Of a stretch of 64,000 nt of DNA, positions 12,231 through 24,167 are shown one piece after another (within the stretch, counting starts at the first letter, position 1; the number at the start of each line of letters is the position of its first letter). The notes under the pieces are model-generated. The model made no database searches. It was not told the DNA's origin and saw only the letters and a list, made by a program, of their open reading frames with translations. Both the position numbers and the translations under genes were made by a program. The stretch lies in contig OX381719.1 of NCBI GenBank assembly GCA_947462335.1, forward strand, positions 65,016,808-65,080,807. Direction: 5' to 3'. This DNA comes from Harmothoe impar. Taxonomy: Eukaryota; Annelida; Polychaeta; Phyllodocida; Polynoidae.

Positions 12231-13313
12231 CCTGAATAAAAACGGGTTATTTGGGCAGATGACGATTAAAATGGGCAACTTATTACTAGTTTAAGGGGTT
12301 ATAACATCCAATAACCTTTTCAGCCAAATTCTATCTATTCAGGTTTTAGCTCAGCTCAGCCTAGACCTCATGTGAGAGCAGCAAGGTGCACTTTACTACA
12401 CTACAGATGCAGACAAGATGTACAACATTCAAAAGCAGCTCTGTTTACTGACTGCTGTTGTCAGAAGGCAAGGATGAAATAATAAAGAGGAAAAAATATG
12501 TAGGTCCAAACATTGTTCAGAGTATGTATTACAAAACAGCACTGCAGATAGTGACTGTGTACAAAAAGAATATAATGAGGGAAACAGACAAATGTTCTGT
12601 CGATTCATGTTGATTCATAGACGTTCACAGACACAAGGAACATTGCATTCTTTTCAAAAATAACTGGTCCAATTCCCAAAATTGCATTACTGTAAAGTTT
12701 TGTTGTGTAATAGAGCTGAAAAACTCTTGTCTGTGTTATTTCCTTAAGCTTCTAAGGGCAAATTGCATTGACTCCATAATGATTAGTCTTCAGTAATTCA
12801 ATTTACAAGAGGCATTAAGTTAATTGTTTAAAGACTCATTTGACGTTACTTGAAAATGCCTAGGGATGTGTGTAAAATTGAATTGATGAACATACCTTTT
12901 TCAAGACTGTCTTGCATTGTTGTTTTGTCTCTTTGCTCCTCCTAAGCAATTACCACTCTGATGCAACGTTGTGTTTTACTGCAGGCTTTGCTTCCTGCAA
13001 TTAACATGGAAAGAAATACCTTCAAAGCTTGAAGTCTATCCTAGCACCATATCACCTAATTGATAATGTACAGTATCATGTGTAACACTGCTTATTGTTG
13101 TTTTCATTACTTTCCTTGAATTACCTCACCATACCTGCTACACTGAGCATCTATTTTTTCTGTTTGTGTCCTTCCATATATAACGACCTGGTGGAAGAAT
13201 GACACTGAAACGAAGGTGAAATTAGCTGATACAAATGCCTCAGGCTGGTTAATTCCTTGTATGTGGTTATTGCATTCATGGGTATCTGCCCGTATTGCAC
13301 TAGGCCTCGAGTT
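12231..13313. other. Noncoding DNA, relative of R and of 54-55 kb
   Basis: GCAGGCTTTGCTTCCTGCAA near 12,982 and GGAAGAATGACACTGAAA near 13,192 match the R segments (22,922/49,682 and 23,204/49,962). GGCATTAAGTTAATTG near 12,810 matches about 54,748. No gene seen. Confidence 0.5.
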
Positions 13314-14565
13314 TAAAACGTATTTTATTCACAAAGTGATTTTCAAAAACACGATACAATTCAAGCGGACCATGAGTCCTTTATGATGTTGATGTAAATG
13401 TATACAAGGATAGTGGACCTCATGCAGTCAATATATCACATAATCATCAATCAAAGAAATGGCGTTACATGGTACCCGTGGTAGTATATATCGGCAGATC
13501 ATTAGATGTTTGCATAATATGATAGACACAGCATAGATCAACTAATGATCATTTATGAACAAAAAATAGTACCTTGTATTACAGTTAAAGTTAAAGTCAG
13601 TCAGATGGTATGACTATAGAGTAACTTTATCTTTAATTGTTGACCGAGGCAAGGAATATTTTGACCAATGTTGGTTTGACCTTGCTTTTGAAGGATTCCT
13701 TATTGGTCAGCAGTCGACACGAGATATTAGGAGTATTCCATAGACCAATTGCTCTATACAGAGGGCTTCTTCTATAGCCTTTGGTTTTAGAGGGGGGGTA
13801 CATTAGGAGACCTGTATTTGTGGAGTGTGTTATACGTCCACAGATAGCGGGTGGTTAGAACCTTAGACCTAGGTCTTCAGGACAGTGGCTACCGTCATAC
13901 ATGTATTTGTGTATCAACAACAGCAGTTGCATGTTATAACGTACATGGAGATAGTCAACCTTGGCATCAGTATGTAGGTCTGCAATGTGGTATTTGCGTT
14001 GTACATTTAAACTGATACGAAGACAGCGGCTCTGGAGTAATTGTAACCTTTTACGTTGGGTGTGGATAACACCATTAAATAGATACCCACAATACTTCAG
14101 GACAGGCATAATTGTTTGTTTGTACACTAGAATTGCAGTTGGTGTAGACATCCGACGCCTCATATTATCCAGCATATAACATCTATTAGAGGCGCTGCTG
14201 ATATTCTTACTAATGGTGCTTTTCAGAGTTAAATTACTATCAATTATGATCCCCAAATATTCATATGAGGTGCAGCACTCAAGAATGCAATTTCCCATTT
14301 TAATTTCAGGCAGATGGGACGGGGTTGACGGTGGATTGTACAGGACAACCTTGGTTTTACCTGTATGTATTACAAGACCACTTTTGCAGAACCAATCGTA
14401 TATTTTACCTGCGTCTGACTGCAGTTTGCCTTCAGCTATATGTATGTTCGGCGAAATTCCGCTAGCTTGCAATACGGGCCAACCCCAACTCGTGCAATAA
14501 CCACTGACTTGGTCACTTTTAGCTCTGTCTATTTCCATGCAGCTCTGGTAGGTCATTGACATCAT
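13314..14565 (-). mobile_element. 3' portion of a non-LTR retrotransposon
   Basis: A minus-strand element whose coding part is described in the next entry. Downstream on the minus strand the sequence runs to an A-rich end with AATAAAAT (plus ATTTTATT near 13,322), the likely 3' terminus. The element is 5'-truncated: endonuclease, the finger domain and the catalytic YADD part of the RT are absent or unreadable. This is typical of target-primed reverse transcription products. Confidence 0.75.
13855..14565 (-). pseudogene. Truncated reverse transcriptase, C-terminal RT/thumb region
   Basis: The 236-residue frame reads like the C-terminal RT half of jockey/CR1-type non-LTR elements. A block resembling the post-catalytic helix contains LQSDAGKIYDWFCKSGL, followed by GKTKVVLYN, then YEYLGIIIDSNLT and a thumb-like stretch (LVYKQTIMPVLKYCGYLFNG). 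The expected YADD box should sit just upstream, at residues ~20-30, but the frame there is unrecognisable (CTSWGWPVLQASG), pointing to a frameshift or truncation. In the full element this protein copies the RNA into the target. This copy cannot be active. It has no recognisable start codon context, and the first residues are unlikely to be native. Confidence 0.8.
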
Positions 14566-14919
14566 TGTTGTCCCTAGGGGGTTAACACCTGACCCTCTAT
14601 CCTACCTGTTACACTATCCTCATTAAAAAACCCAGTTGATGCAAGGCTCATGACCTTCTCACTTAACTCTCCCTGACAAGTGTACCTCCAGATCTGCTTA
14701 CTTTCAGTATGCCTCACCCACAGAGGAAGACTACAGACATTAGGACCTAATTAGTGGTAAGTGGGTGACATTACAGACACTGGGACCTTATTAGTAGTGG
14801 ATGGCTGACATTACAGCTATCTGCAGGATGTAAGGGAACACCTTTGGGGGTTGCCAATTACACAGCCGTCAAACACAGTCAATACATTGTCTGCCATGTG
14901 ACTCGATGTCACATGGACT
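14566..14919. other. Noncoding interval with a small direct repeat
   Basis: Two related phrases (GGTGACATTACAGACACTGGGACCT and GGCTGACATTACAG) lie in tandem near 14,765 and 14,805. Nothing else is recognised. Confidence 0.4.
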
Positions 14920-14968
14920 AAAGCTGGGCTATAGGAGGATGTCTTTCATCCTCCTATAGCCATGCTTT
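14920..14968. other. Hairpin with perfect 14-bp stem and 5-nt loop
   Basis: GCTATAGGAGGATG (14,928-14,941), loop TCTTT, CATCCTCCTATAGC (14,947-14,960). Beyond a symmetrical 3-nt internal loop, AAAGC pairs with GCTTT. The fold is compact enough to resemble a miRNA-type or structured RNA hairpin, but no conservation data are available. Confidence 0.5.
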
Positions 14969-15703
14969 GATAGACTCTTGGAAGAGGGTCAAGCATTGCT
15001 AGACTCTTGAGCCATTTTGGGTGAGTCAAAGCTCTCAATGAATATCCACCATAGCCTAACTCTCACCCAAGTGTTTGACTTCAGTATGTGAGTGCTTCTT
15101 GTGACAAAGCCAGTGCGGGGACAGCTTATTCAGAGGACGCTATCAAGGTCTCCCTGTGTATCTAGAGTATGACTCATGAGTGGGCTGCTGGCTGACTCAT
15201 TAACACAGAGAGTGGAGCAGGACCTTTTCCATATGATGATGTTGTAGTCATCCAGATTCATAAAAAATAATAGCAGAGCACACCGGCCATACAAATGACA
15301 TTTCTTCTCCATACCAACACCATTAACAACAGAAACTATACATTAAGCAATGAACAGTCTAGCATGCAAATAAAAAAGCCTTTTTGCAAATTTTCAATCC
15401 CTCCAACCTCACATGAATACTAAAGCAGAGCCCCAGGTTTTTATGACCTCATAACTGAAGACATTATGGGATGGATATGGATATGCTGCACCAGAGGGAC
15501 ATTTTGCCACCATTTATAAGCCAGTCAGAACACACACCCAGTAGAGACCCGAGTACTATGTGAGTAGGGCATGAAAAGGGCATGAATAGTTTTAGCAAGT
15601 CAAGGAAGATGGAAGCTGACGGTCTATTGAATTTGGATGAGGTTAAAGGACAAGGTACTCTGTCACAGACTCAGCAGTAGAGGCATGTTAACGGGTCCCT
15701 GAG
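14969..15703. repeat. Partial copy of R-segment end
   Basis: About 15,400-15,700 resembles the end of R1 (23,760-24,025): ATGAATACTAAAG, TTTTATGAC(C/A)TCATAACT, GGGACA(T/C)TTTGCCAC and CCTGAGGTGTGGT occur in the same order. No gene recognised. Confidence 0.6.
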
Positions 15704-17640
15704 GTGTGGTATAAGACTGTCTGTACTACCCATGTTCATTCATGACTAAACAGATAGATGAGGGAGTAGTGGGCAACTAGTAGGGGAGGAGACAGACTTA
15801 GGGAAAGTTAGGAAGAAAAATGAGGCAAAGAAAAGAGTGAGAATGAAACAGGAATAGCAAGACACAAGTGGTGATGCAGCAGAGGTGATGCCCTTTGAAT
15901 CAGGCAGTTAGATCTCAGAAACTATTGAGGAAAAGCATCTGCACAGTATAGTTTGGCTAAGATTCAAAATACACCCAGTTTAAACTATACAAAATTAAAA
16001 AATCAAACAAAGCCATTGCTGAATCTTTCAAAACAGGGTTGGCATATCATCTCCAGTATATTCTTGGTTATTATAATTGATGTTCAAATAATGACCTACA
16101 AATAATAGATTACATGTGATAATAAACCCTAAGAACACTCACCAGCCATTTAGTTTTCCTTATCAATTTCTTTCCTCTACTGACCAGCCTGTCCAGCCTA
16201 TTCAGCCTATGGAGCATACATTGTTATATCTTTGTTCAGTACATAGACAAGCATTCAGACACCAGAGATAATTGATCAGAATCTAAAAAAAAAAGATTTC
16301 CACAAGATGCTCAAAATGGCAAGAAAAAAGTTTGATATTTTGAAACGTAGATTTTCACCAAAAATTGAACCACAGCTCAGTATTCCAAACCACACCCATA
16401 GTATACAGGTATGAGACCCTTATTAGGCAGCTCTTGTAATAAGTATTCATGGAACAAATTACGGTTAGTAAGTAAGAGTTGTGCCTGATGCATGATGAAG
16501 CATTTAAAGGGAAAATAGGGGGTTTAGGTAGGGGCCAATAGCAATCACTTCATCTCATTTAGTATACATAGCGCCACATTTACCTTGTGTGATGTCATTA
16601 GGCTACTAATGAGCATGTAGCAGACAGGATACTAGTGGACGTTTGATAAAGGGAGTGTTTAGCATCAACAGCCGCTGACCTCATCTGCTGATTACTGATT
16701 CACCAGTTACAACCTTCCTGATAAGGATGTGTTATCTGGTGTGAGATACAAATCCTTACAGAGATGCCTCATGATTTCATGTTGAATACATGATTCATGG
16801 TATTCATGTGAAACTATCTATTTCCTAGAAATCAGACAATTACAATGTAGCTATGGATATCAGTCATAGTTTTGATTTTAAATTAGGCTACTTTCCTCAT
16901 CAGTTTAATTGTTGTCATGCTATCACATGATGAGCAGCAATTTCTAATTGTGCAATAATGTAAAGAGTCTATTACAAATTTCGTTTTTGAAATCATAAAA
17001 TTGTAGCCAAATATTTCTAGTTTATAGACCTCTATATATGAACCTTTAATAATGTACCCATTTTACTTCACCTTTGTTACTAGCTGTATCAAAGTCATCC
17101 CATTAAGAAAGGTATAAGCAGGAATAACTCCATGCTTAGCCTGCGCCGCAGGGGCGTGACAACCGGGGGGAAGGGTGGAACATGTCCCCTCCCCGCCGGT
17201 TTTGACCATCCCCCATTTGATTTTTTAGAATCTGTCCTAAAAGGGTTCAATACATCTTCCTCCTGAAATATATTTGTTTATTTCACAGAGCCATCGATGC
17301 TTTGATTTCAGATGTGTTCTCTAAAGTAAAAGGGAAAGCATGATGTTTTAAAGAATCATCAAAATGGAACTGTCTTTTGAAAAGGGGACCACAGCAATCT
17401 GGCAGCATGCGTTTGTGTCACACATTTCAAAAGAAACTCTCACCAAAGACAATGTGGGTGTCCCCTGATGTGCAATCTCAGCATTCCACCTTAATCGTTT
17501 CTAATTGGTTGGATGTATTTTCGCATACTTTTAGTTGGCTCGTACCTTCTTTCAGGTCTTGTACTATGTCATTGCTTAGAGTAAAAATGTTATAGAGCAA
17601 TCATTTTTACCTTTCATGCTTTAATTGCCCTGGAAGAAGA
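15704..17640 (+). repeat. Duplicated segment P1 (partner P2, 26,401-29,293)
   Basis: Aligns almost continuously with P2, from TGTGGTATAAG to TTTAATTGCCC(T/A)GGAAGAAGAATCCTCA. It lacks the ~1-kb insertion carried by P2 (here the text runs straight through ACAAAATTAAAAAATC near 15,995). No coding exon recognised. The short ORFs are not conserved between the two copies. Confidence 0.8.
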
Positions 17641-18665
17641 ATCCTCACACTCATCACAGTGCAGGTCAAAACCAATTAGAAGCCTAATCATTAAGACTTT
17701 GAGGGTAGCATTTTGAATCATGTCTATTATTGACATGATACTTTCAGTGTCTGGATAATAGATCTATCTATCATGAAACCAAGATGAAACTAATCATCAG
17801 ACAGTTTGGATAATCACATTTGATGGGTTTTTTTAAAGTCCCATAGGGTCTCAAAGGTATATATTGGCTTAAGCCCATTCCATCCTTCTATGGCCCTATA
17901 GGTCTAAGGCTACATATAGCCTTAAGCCTATTTCCTATTTGTCTGCTTAAAGCTATGTCACCATGGTCTATCAGTTCATCCTGTTTTGACAGTGTTCCGA
18001 TCTAGATATAGCTATGCACATGGCATTATCAGATCTAGCCCCCTCAGATCACTCTAATTCAACCTTTATTGATTGATTGATGAGAACACAGGGGGATTCA
18101 ATCTTTACATCATCTTTTGTTCCCCATGTCAGGTCAAAGTCAGGACCTTGACCTTGACCGTATGAGAGTATGATAATATTATAAAAGTTTAATTCCCTTT
18201 TTACAATAGCTTTGGTATTTGGATGGATAGATGTGTAACTAGACCTAAATTGCGACTTTTGACCTTAGATTTGACCTTGTCTGACCTAGATACAGCTTGA
18301 CCTATGTATCCAGTATGAGAGTATGATAATAGTATAAAAGTTTACTTCCCTATCTGCAATAGCTTTGGTATTTAGATGGAAATATGTGTAACTAGACATA
18401 AGTTGTGACCTTTGACCTTAGATATGACCTTGTTCCGACCTAGATACAGCTTAACACATGGCAGAATCGGATTCATCATACTCAAATTACCCTAATCCAG
18501 CCTTCATATCAAGTATTGGTTTCCATGTCAGGTCAAAGTTAAATAATGACATTTTGCCCGCTTGGATCCCCAACTAATATGTTGATATTATATGTGATTG
18601 GCTATGTTTGAAAGACTTCATATAAGAAACTTGGTCAATAAAAACGTTTTCAACTCAACTCAACT
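17641..18665 (+). repeat. Dispersed repeat with 152-bp internal duplication and (TCAAC)n tail
   Basis: GTATGAGAGTATGATAAT occurs at ~18,160 and ~18,312, part of a 152-bp tandem pair containing GACCTTTGACCTTAGAT and GACCTAGATACAGCTT. The block ends at 18,640-18,665 with GTCAATAAAAACG followed by ACTCAACTCAACTCA. A pentamer tail of this kind is typical of a non-LTR or SINE-like insertion. The equivalent place before Q3 (31,670) lacks it. Confidence 0.6.
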
Positions 18666-21130
18666 CATATTTGTGGTATCTAGTAGCCTAAATTGTTTGT
18701 CATGCGACTACACAAAATCTTTTATTTCCATTAACCAATAAAACTTTAGTTATAATTATTCAGTAATGCAATTAAATATACACTGTATTGGTAAAAATCG
18801 TAAACATAGAAATTCAGAACCAAGGCTTCTGATTCTTAGTTCAGCAATGGCCAATTCATATGCCATTTTTTTCAGCATTGAGGCTCCAATTCCGATTAGG
18901 AATACTCTTGGAGGCCCTCTTCTGGAATCTACGCAATTTAGAATTAACAATCTGACTGCACTATGTTTATATGAGTGAAAACGCATCCAAGTCACTTTCT
19001 CAGTCGTGTGCAACCTTAAATTCCGAAGCCCTTTTCAATTTTGGGTTTCTAAGTAATGCTGGAAATGGGCTGATGGGTCTTCTAGGAAACCAGGACGAAG
19101 TGGGAGGGTAATGCATTACTCTGTTTACAGCAAGTGTAAGGATGAAAAGAATAGTTGGTGGACCAGTGGTTACAATGGGTGTGCAGCTCAGATAGAAATA
19201 TTGATTCAGACCCTTTTACAGTCTCTCCTTGACCTATCTTTGAGTGGGAGAGCTGCAAATTAGAAAACTCAAATGGTTTAGAAACATGGATACTATCTGT
19301 ACTTTAAAAAGTCTAGTGCGGGTACACCACTGGTGATGTATCATATATTTTACAAAACTTGCTGTGGATTTATGCATAGAAACAAGTATAATGTGAAATA
19401 TATCTGGGGCTATGTTCAAAAGGGGTTTGATCATCTCCAGCTAATAATCTCCAAGGCTTATAATATTCTTCCATCATTTATTCTGTCATTCAATGTAATT
19501 AGGACACAAATGATAATAATCGCAGACTCTGCTTCAAGCAAGTAAGTGGTAAATTAACTTCAGGAACAAAGATCTCTCATCAGGCTCTTTCTGGCATAGC
19601 TACCAATTAGGAGTCATAGTTATTCATAACTTGTAATGACTCTGGTTGCCAGGAGTTGTAAAACTAGGAAAAAAAAGGGGGGGGGTCAGTGGAGTCAATT
19701 AGAGGGGCAGGAACCAGCAGTGTTATCATGGAATATCAAATCCTGTCTTAGATAAGTAAGTGCGCAGTGAACAGACTTCACAATCTAAATAATCTGAACC
19801 CACATCCATGAAACCCTGATAAGGCAGCTCTCATAATCAGCACTTATCAAACAAATCACAGCAATCAGGATCTCATTTGCTGATTACTAATTGATCAATA
19901 ACAACCCTTACACAAATGTGTAATCTGGGGAGTGACCACCCTTTGTTTGATGCATGGTTCATGGAACCCATATGATACTTTTCATTTCTAGAAAAAGAAA
20001 ACTACATACATATTTTGTCACTTTCCTCATCAGTTTTATCACTGTTATCCTGACATTTCCCTGTTGCATGATAAGCTTGGATAAGATAGTGAAGGCAGTC
20101 AATTACAAGTTTGGGAACCTGTTTTGTCAGGTTTCAGCAATATCTAATGAAATAAATACAGCAAAAGCTACACATTTCCATCAATCACTAACTGCGTCAA
20201 CGAGATGCTACTACAGTTCAGGATGTCTAACACTGCTGCTGGTGAAGGTTTGCCAAAGTCTAAATTGCATTCTATTGACTGGTAATGCCTTGAGAGAAAT
20301 TCGTATTTGGGATGCCCCCTTCTCTAAGCTTTAAGCCTACTATTCTCACTGGAATAGTTAATCAATCATTAATTAGACCATAGTATAGAATATGTTGTTA
20401 CACTGTAGCCTGAAGGTCTTTAGAGACCCATTAAGGCTGGTTCTTTGAACTCCATAAATTTTTTGTAATTCTATGGAGAAATACTAATTAAACATTCAAA
20501 GGGGTTAATCCGAGATGAATTATTTCTCTGTGCTAAAGGCACTTTTACCTTTAAAAATATTGTATACTGCTAATCACTGGTTCAAGCATTAAAGTTTCCT
20601 CTACCAATTTTTGTGTCAAGACGTCATAACTATAAGGCCATTCAATACTAAAATACATGATGGCATGCCTGTATCAAATTTAATAGAAATTTATTAGGAA
20701 CAGCAAAAGTAACATAAAGCATCACTGGGAATGGAGACAGCCTCTGGAAGCAGGCAGAAAGTATGTATTCATTTCATTCTGAGGAGGACTAAGGAGGACT
20801 GATAGAATACAACATTATAAAGTACAGACCCAAACCATATCAGTATATGGCCTTGTCTGATTAAACCCTTTGACAAATGACCTTTCCTTCTGTCTGTTCA
20901 GACTTAGAATGGCAGTCAGCAGGAGGGTCATCAGTGTGGGTGGTGCAGTGAATGGGGGAGGTAAGGGCTGTCCATGAGAGCGCTAGTTGGTATGTTCAGG
21001 GGCTGCCACTATACAGCTTATCTAGAAGTTCACTCTGTTGACCCAGCTATACTGGGAATTATGCATTAGGTAGCTGATGCTTCTCCTGTGTTAGTTTCCA
21101 GATTGGCAACATCTAAAAGGAGAGTAAGGC
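18666..21130 (+). repeat. Duplicated segment Q1 (partners Q2, Q3)
   Basis: Aligns with Q3 (31,671-33,717 plus 44,019-44,335) from TTGTGGTATCTAGTAGCC onward, and with Q2 from CTCTTGGAGGCCCTCT (18,906). It carries the unoccupied site of the Polinton insertion (GACCCA near 20,827, followed by AACCATATCAG). Noncoding as far as I can see. Confidence 0.85.
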
Positions 21131-24100
21131 AATTTAAATGCCACTATTATTATACATAATACTATATTGGCATGGTGCCTGCTGTAATACATACTTACAA
21201 AGGATGTGTTGACTCCATGTACAACTAGTGACAAAAAGTCACACATGTCAAGACACCAAAAGGAACATTGAGTAAAAGGTTAAATGTTATGCAAAGAAGG
21301 TGCAGATTTCAACAACTATTATTTCTTTCAAGGAATTTATTTCAGGAAAAACAGCTAAGATGCGCTTGCTGAACTAGCGTGTTTTACAGATGCAGTATAT
21401 CTGAGGTTGCAGGACATCTTCACTACCACATTGGCAGCAGCTCACAGCTAGCTGGATGTGTTTTATAAAGACTTGTTACCACGTCGTACGTGTGAAGTCG
21501 GACAAATACATTGAGACAGAGATTGATTTGTGGTTATTTCAGCATTTTAGGCTCTTTTCTTGTGAACTTGTGTATAGTTTAAGCGTTATTCTTTCCAAAA
21601 GACTCACATTAGACGTCGTAGTCTACATGAATAACCTCAAATTTCAGTCTGTCACAGGGTATGTGTCCGACTCATGGTGAATCTACCCTATATTGAAAAG
21701 CTCTCTCGAAAGGCTCTCACTTTGTAAATGTCTATTATCCTTTTACTCCAACCCATTCCTTGGTATTGCATGGCAATGTTTGTTTGTGTCTCATTCTCAA
21801 GTCAGAACCTTCTTTTTTTGATTACTACCAATGAGGAATTAAAGCAACATTTCTGTAGCATTGTTTTTCTGTTACAGAGCAGAACGATTCTTATAAGATC
21901 CGTTACCTGAAGTCTGGATTCTGAGTTACTAGACCGCAGGTCATTTGATCAACAGAAAAAGTGATGAATAATGAATAATTACTGCTAGCATCACTAGCAT
22001 TTTCAGGATCTCCGGTCGCCCGCTTACTCTTTTACGTTCTCAACCATTCCCAGCAGCAGTGATCCTGTTCCTACAATTGAGACTAAGTGAATTACCTAGA
22101 ATTACCTGACTCAATAGCTTTCAGTGTGTTTAAAGGTCACCACAGAATCTTATTATCTTGGTTAACACAACTTAGCACTTGTAGTCAGCTGAAAAAAAAT
22201 TGCTCAAGGTCAGTGGACAAGTTCAGCTGGACATTTCTCGAAGTCAATCCCAACATGCTGCTACATACTAGATGTGGTTTGATGCTTAGCTTTTAACATT
22301 GAGTTGCATATGGTGTAATAGCTATTGTTGTAGCGCCTATAATGTAAACCTGTTGGTGTTACCAATAAACATCCTAAAACTAAATTCAAACAAGTTACTT
22401 CATGCCGAGCTATCCCTTCAAAGATCTCAGTTTCTCTCAGTGTGGAGGAGATGATAGGGAGATTTATTTTATGTGATAATTTAGAGTGTTTCGATGCAAT
22501 TTGTACTTTACTCACACACCTACTTCATTTCGTGGTGAAAGAAAAGGATCTAGCATAAAAATCAGATTCGATATGTTAAGCCTGATAACAAATATCTGTG
22601 GCCATAGTTTCATAATTATTTCAATCAATAGCCCCTTCCATATTTTATTAGATGTTTGTCATCATCCACATTCAGACTCACTGTGCTTGCTGCAAGCTAT
22701 ACTTGGGGGATGATTGCAGTAAACTATTTGACTTTGAGAATCTGACAAAATTGGGTCAGGCATTTCTCAAAGATGTGTGCAATCCTAGGTGAAAGAAACT
22801 AGTGCAATGTACAAGAATTGTTTAATGAAATGCTGATCTTTTCCAAGAATGACTACCTGCTTCAATCTCTGAGTTTTTTCATTGTTCACCTAAAACACTC
22901 TGACACATCAGAATGTTTTACAGGCTATGCTTCCCACAATTAATTAAGAAATTCAATTCAGAAAAATAGTGCCACCTTTTGGATGTGTCAAGTAGATAGT
23001 ATCAGGTCAGACATTAAAGCTTACAATTGCTTCTACCTTTCATAGCAGCGTATAACATTTACATGTACAGGCTAATGTACACTGGCTCAAAGCTCATGTG
23101 AAGCAGTTATCATTTTAATGAACCCCTTTGAATTGTCATGTCTGAGCCCCTACACTAAGTTTCTTTTCCTCTCTTAGTATTCCTCATTAGTAATGACTTG
23201 GTGGAAGAATGACACTAAAATTGAGGTGGAATTATTTGGTGATAAGGCTTACAACAGTTACAATGAAAATATGTCATAATCTGAATGTTTGATGTAAATT
23301 ACCGACCAGCAATTGCTTATGTTTTTTTCATCGAGAGGTTCTGCAGCTTTTAATAGTTTAAACAAATTAAAACTTTTCAAATGATTTCTTTTTTTCAATA
23401 CTTGTCAGGTGATGCTTCTTTTCCAATACGCCTCAATATTTCACGCTGTCTGGCTCATCTGATTCATGACAGATCTGGTATTAATTAAATAAGATTGATA
23501 TTCTCCATAGCAGTCCCCTTTCCTAACTACCAACTATTATTTGCCTGCACTTTGCTAAAACATATCAGGTGTCTTACATGAACTTAAGCAATCTATTTGC
23601 AGATGTTTAATACATTAAATGATGTAGTCCCTATGCCAAATTTTGGCATTACATTGCTGCAGATGACTAATAGAATACCACTTTATGTGAGCCTAGAAAC
23701 AGAAAAAAGAAAATCACCACAAAAAGTCCAGCGTGAACATGAAAGCCAGCTCCGAGCAGCCTTACATGAATACTAAAGGGGAGCCTCTAGTTTTATGACA
23801 TCATAACTGCAGGTATCATAGGAGGCATAAGTTACACCCCAGGGACACTTTGCCACTGCTACAGACATAAACCTGGCACAGACCCAAGTACTATGACGCG
23901 AGGGAGATGATAGAGCATGAATATTTCTAGTAAGTCTGGGAAGAAAGATGCACAAAGTTTTTTGAAATTGGATAATGTTAAAGGACAAAGTGATCTGTCT
24001 CAGCAGCTGACGCATATAAATAGGTACCTGAGGTGTGGTCCTGGTCATGCCTGCTTTTTTAGAACTGCTTGTCAGAACATGAAGGAGATGACATATCAGA

Positions 24101-24167
24101 GTAGAGTGTGGACTGTCATGGTTTTGTACTTTCAACTCTTTGATGAATCTGTTATCATTAAGAAATA
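21131..24167 (+). repeat. Duplicated segment R1 (partner R3, 44.34-51.31 kb)
   Basis: Aligns with R3 in order. R1 lacks three insertions that R3 has: the 146-bp array element, the foldback element and a ~500-bp piece at 50.75 kb. The empty foldback site is CAATCCTAGGTGAAAG near 22,780. No coding exon recognised. Confidence 0.85.

Noticed and set aside
18756..19013. Short ORFs in Q copies (e.g. 85 and 64 aa) as conserved genes
   Set aside because: They are similar only because the DNA is duplicated. Frames shift or stop differently in each copy and no domain is visible.
19954..20334. 126-aa ORF in Q1 as a membrane protein
   Set aside because: Interrupted in Q2 and Q3 at corresponding positions; hydrophobicity reflects AT-rich sequence.
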